NCBI GenBank assembly: GCA_016169945.1
Contig: JADLSH010000279.1
Span: forward strand, 372,001-436,000
Reading direction: 5' to 3'
From: Trachythela sp. YZ-2020
Taxonomy: Eukaryota > Cnidaria > Anthozoa > Malacalcyonacea > Clavulariidae
DNA: 64,000 bases
Positions 61,386 to 64,000 of the stretch are shown one piece after another. The position numbers were made by a program, and so were the translations under genes. The notes beneath the pieces were generated by a model. The model did no database searches. It was not told where the DNA came from and saw only the letters and a list, made by a program, of their open reading frames with translations. How positions within the stretch are numbered: the stretch's first letter is position 1; the number at the start of each line of letters is the position of its first letter.

Positions 61386-63368
61386 TTAGTTGCAGTGACA
61401 TTAGTTCTGGGAGTCCTATGACTATTGTGGGGCACATTCCAATCATCAGTTGAATTCTGATAACGATAGACCAAAAACGAAAGAATATTCTCCATGACTA
61501 AACTAAAGCAACAGTAGGCTACTGCAAATATTAGAACCAAATATAATCCACTCATGTCGGCAGCGCTTAACTGCGCATGCTCTTGAGAAGGTCCTTTGCA
61601 GGGAGGATAGCTTTGTTTCAATATCCAGAAATCTGTATTTCTCTTGTTTTCGTTCATGCTCAGCTCTTGAAGTTTAAATTCCTCAGCCCATGGCCAGCCT
61701 TTACGAAACATAAATCCAACGGGATTGGTGGAGAAATCTCTACCCATTAACGATAGCGAGCAGTTCGGATCTTGATTCAATATTGTCACGAGAGAGACGG
61801 TGTCCGCTATGAAGCCATCAAGAATGCTGAAAATAATTGCAAACATTCATTAAAGATTTCTAATTTTACGCGGTGCAATCATTAAAGACTGATTTGCATA
61901 ATCTACATCGAAATAATTTCTAAAGAAATCGAGTTGTTTTCCGCAAAGACAAAATACTTACCCATTCTTGACTGCTTCAACTCCATCTTCCAGAGATGAC
62001 AGCAGGTTTTCTTTAATATTATTTTCAAAACTTTGCTTTAACACACGATCGCGAGTGCTGTGAAAATATGCTTCCATTGAGCTGCCTCTAACCGTGCCCA
62101 GTTTCAGATTCTTATTCAAAATCTAAAAAAAATCTTATATTTCATTTTGGACTTGTAAAATATTGAGATGATCTAAAGAAACCTGCATTTCATGATTACC
62201 TCTGGGTCTTGCAAACTCGTAAATAGCTTTGTCGGGTCTTGTTTAACAATTTCAGCCATCAAACGTGCTACATAGACATTGACAAATATCAAAGAGAGAA
62301 ATGCGAGCCAACTGGACAGATAACGAGCGCTCAACGTCAGCGGTTTCTTACTGTCTCCGACGTCCCGTCCAAACGCCGTCGCCCAAACATAACTCGTTGA
62401 TTCTAGGAAGAAAAAAACTTGTAATAACAGGTTTGTAAAAACTTGTTAACAAGTCGAGAACAAGTAATGCCAGCACAACTTGATATCAACTTGTTCAAAC
62501 AACATTGTAGAAGTATGCGACAGGCCTGCAAAGGCCGCCATGTTACACTGGACAATTTTTGCCACAACTTGCAACACAATTGACAGAGTCATGTTATGTA
62601 GAAATGTACGCACGAAAAAACAATGAACATGGGCCGCGTCTTACTTCACCGATATTATCATTTTCGTTCATTTCTTTGTTGCCTTCTGGGCGTTCATTTC
62701 TTTATTGCCTTCTTTGTTGCCTGATGGGGCTTCGGTGGCGCAGCGTCAGGACAAGCGCCTTTCACCTCTGAGTCTTGAGTTCGATTCTCGCTGAGGACTA
62801 TACTCATCACACTCATGTGAAAAGAGTAAGTCAGCGCTCTGCCGAAAGTCGTGGGTTTTTTCCGGGCACTCCGGTTTCCTCCCACAGGGAAAGTTGACTG
62901 CATGGGTGGGTTAGGATATACAGAAAGTAATATCACAATTGTTGTAAAAATAGATAATGTAGGCTACGTACATAATATAGGTAAGCGAGTATGTATGTAT
63001 GTATCTATGTTTTGTAAGAAAAATATCGGCAAAGTAAAACGAGATTCATGTTCACAATTGTGTCCGAAATTGCGATGTAAATTGCAGCAAAATTTGCCTC
63101 GTGAAACATGGCCTTAACAATTCTCGAATTTTTATGTAAAGTCGGTCACGGATTGATGTATGTACTTAGATGCAGATAGACTTACCAAGCAATGTAAATT
63201 TATCTTTCTTTCTCCCACGTCTCTTGTTTCTGTAGGACAGACATATTTTATCTGTCGCCCAGATCAGAAACAGGAAAACATTGAATATCATGAGAACAGT
63301 TACCAGAAGATCAAGATGGAATGGATTGAGAAATACTTGAAAATTGCCAACCAGCGCATGAAAAGAAT
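61376..63368 (-). CDS. Ionotropic glutamate receptor, 3' exons only (divergent)
   Basis: Exons in transcript order: 63186-63368 (M1), 62200-62402 (pore loop and M3), 61962-62122 (S2 lobe) and 61376-61826 (rest of S2, M4, tail). Phases join. M1: FLNPFHLDLLVTVLMIFNVF. Pore: SYVWATAFGRDVGDSKKPLT, then LSARYLSSWLAFLSLIFVNV. S2: LGTVRGSSMEAYFHS and ILDGFIADTVSLVTIL, GFMFRKGWPWAEEF. M4: MSGLYLVLIFAVAYCCFSLV. These mark a tetrameric glutamate-receptor-type channel. The usual SYTANLAAF gate of M3 is replaced by NVYVARLMA, and the Q/R-site region is FGRDVGD, so gating and permeation may be unusual. The N-terminal and S1 domains must lie beyond 64000. The stop codon falls at the edge of a SINE-derived repeat. 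Confidence 0.85.
62420..62580. repeat. ACTTGTTAACAAGT-type dispersed repeat
   Basis: AACTTGTAATAACAGGTTTG, ACTTGTTAACAAGTCGAGAA and AACTTGATATCAACTTGTTC: the same near-palindromic word family as at 22320-22640. In an iGluR intron. Confidence 0.55.
62724..62960 (+). mobile_element. tRNA-derived SINE, family A, in an iGluR intron
   Basis: GGGGCTTCGGTGGCGCAGCG and GAGTTCGATTCTCG (A and B boxes), then GCCGAAAGTCGTGGGTTTTT and TCCGGGCACTCCGGTTTCCT. Confidence 0.7.
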
Positions 63369-63518
63369 CTAAATAGAAGAATAGAAAAATGAGTTGATAT
63401 TTTAACACTTACTAATTCTATTTATACTGGATAGATCTATTACTGGGTGACTACCCTTCACTGATTTCGACCATATGCTTGAAATTTCATGTAAGAAGAT
63501 TTGCGCTTGGTTCTCTCC

Positions 63519-63958
63519 CAGGGCCGTCGCTAGGCGGCTTAAACAGGGGGGTGTGAGTATCACATTTGCCGACAACAGGGCGTGGTCAATGGGTGTTGTT
63601 ACTCCAAGTTGACATCTCAATTACACGTAATTTTTGAAATCGACATATCTTACTGCATTGACGATAGTATTTATAATGATAGTCTTGAAGTCATGAAGAC
63701 ATGAAAATCGATTTACCCTTCCGCAGTCTGTGGATTTAAAAAATCTGGGTGACAGGCGGTCGTAATAAGTATATTTTACCGCATCAAGCATCATTTGACG
63801 ACATTTTTTACAACATTTACAAACAACCCTTTTAACTAATCGATCGTTTATTTGTCCATATATATTTTTTTCGTTTGCCGGCAAATCTTTCATTTGCCGA
63901 CAAATAGTTTTCAGGGGGGTGTCACACCCCACCCACACCCCCCTTAGCGACGGCCCTG
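63519..63958. mobile_element. hAT-type element, 440 bp, inserted in a SINE
   Basis: Ends CAGGGCCGTCGCTA and its exact inverse. The flanks are the identical 8-mer TTCTCTCC (63511-63518, 63959-63966). Removing the element joins CTTGGTTCTCTCC to TGTGCTTCGAAGG, which is the conserved 3' body of SINE family A, so the target was a SINE. Confidence 0.85.
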
Positions 63959-64000
63959 TTCTCTCCTGTGCTTCGAAGGTTTTTCTCGGATAAACATTGC

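Overview
This window is animal genomic DNA: A+T-rich and intron-rich, with GT..AG introns that mostly split genes at conserved positions. It is dense in small transposons, tRNA-derived SINEs and satellites. The gene set (a RING/SPRY protein, prolidase, the cilium protein CFAP418, eIF6, CIAO3, HEATR3, DSEL, a beta-tubulin, a Cys-loop receptor and an ionotropic glutamate receptor) is metazoan. Together with SINEs whose 3' part contains TTCTCCGGGTACTCCGGTTT, it suggests a marine invertebrate, most likely a cnidarian (anthozoan). That placement is inference. Exon chains were assembled by hand from splice sites and reading phase. Seven multi-exon chains close in frame from ATG to stop: PEPD 485 aa, CFAP418 194, eIF6 245, Cys-loop receptor 460, beta-tubulin 444, HEATR3 658, and two M20 peptidases of 402 and 409 aa counted as one tandem family.

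Layout. 1-2,855 (+): 3' half of an RSPRY1-like gene. 3,091-4,367: a hAT-type element with long internal inverted arms. 5,254-11,627 (-): prolidase PEPD, 16 exons, with SINE, retroelement and hammerhead-like sequence in its introns. It is head to head with CFAP418 (11,890-13,439, +) across 262 bp. 13,938-16,780 (-): eIF6. 17,123-20,586: a gene-free island bounded by a perfect 27-bp inverted repeat. The island holds a terminal-inverted-repeat element with RecQ-helicase and cysteine-rich coding remnants, plus a 1.5-kb array of 12-bp units. 21,105-21,878 (-): C2H2 zinc-finger protein.

23,641-30,020: two tandem PM20D2-like M20 peptidases (+) flank an intronless CIAO3 (-). 30,577-36,557 (-): a complete Cys-loop receptor with an unusual pore segment, its introns filled with small transposons. 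37,992-41,333 (-): single-exon dermatan-sulfate epimerase-like DSEL. 42,180-45,907 (+): a divergent seven-exon beta-tubulin. 47,648-56,890 (-): HEATR3, 16 exons, whose introns carry a satellite array, a hAT element inside a SINE and a 183-bp hairpin with a hammerhead-like core. 56,891-61,375: tandem repeats, a LINE fragment split by a hAT element, and a tandem array of tRNA-like units. 61,376-63,368 (-): the 3' exons of an ionotropic glutamate receptor that continues past the window.

The genes form no operon or pathway. Most are housekeeping: ribosome biogenesis (eIF6, HEATR3), iron-sulphur assembly (CIAO3), peptide turnover (PEPD, PM20D2) and cilia/cytoskeleton (CFAP418, tubulin). The rest are surface receptors and a matrix enzyme. 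The more unusual material is in the repeats: hammerhead-like cores with self-complementary stem III, hairpins embedded in terminal inverted repeats, and several hAT insertions with near-perfect 8-bp target duplications.
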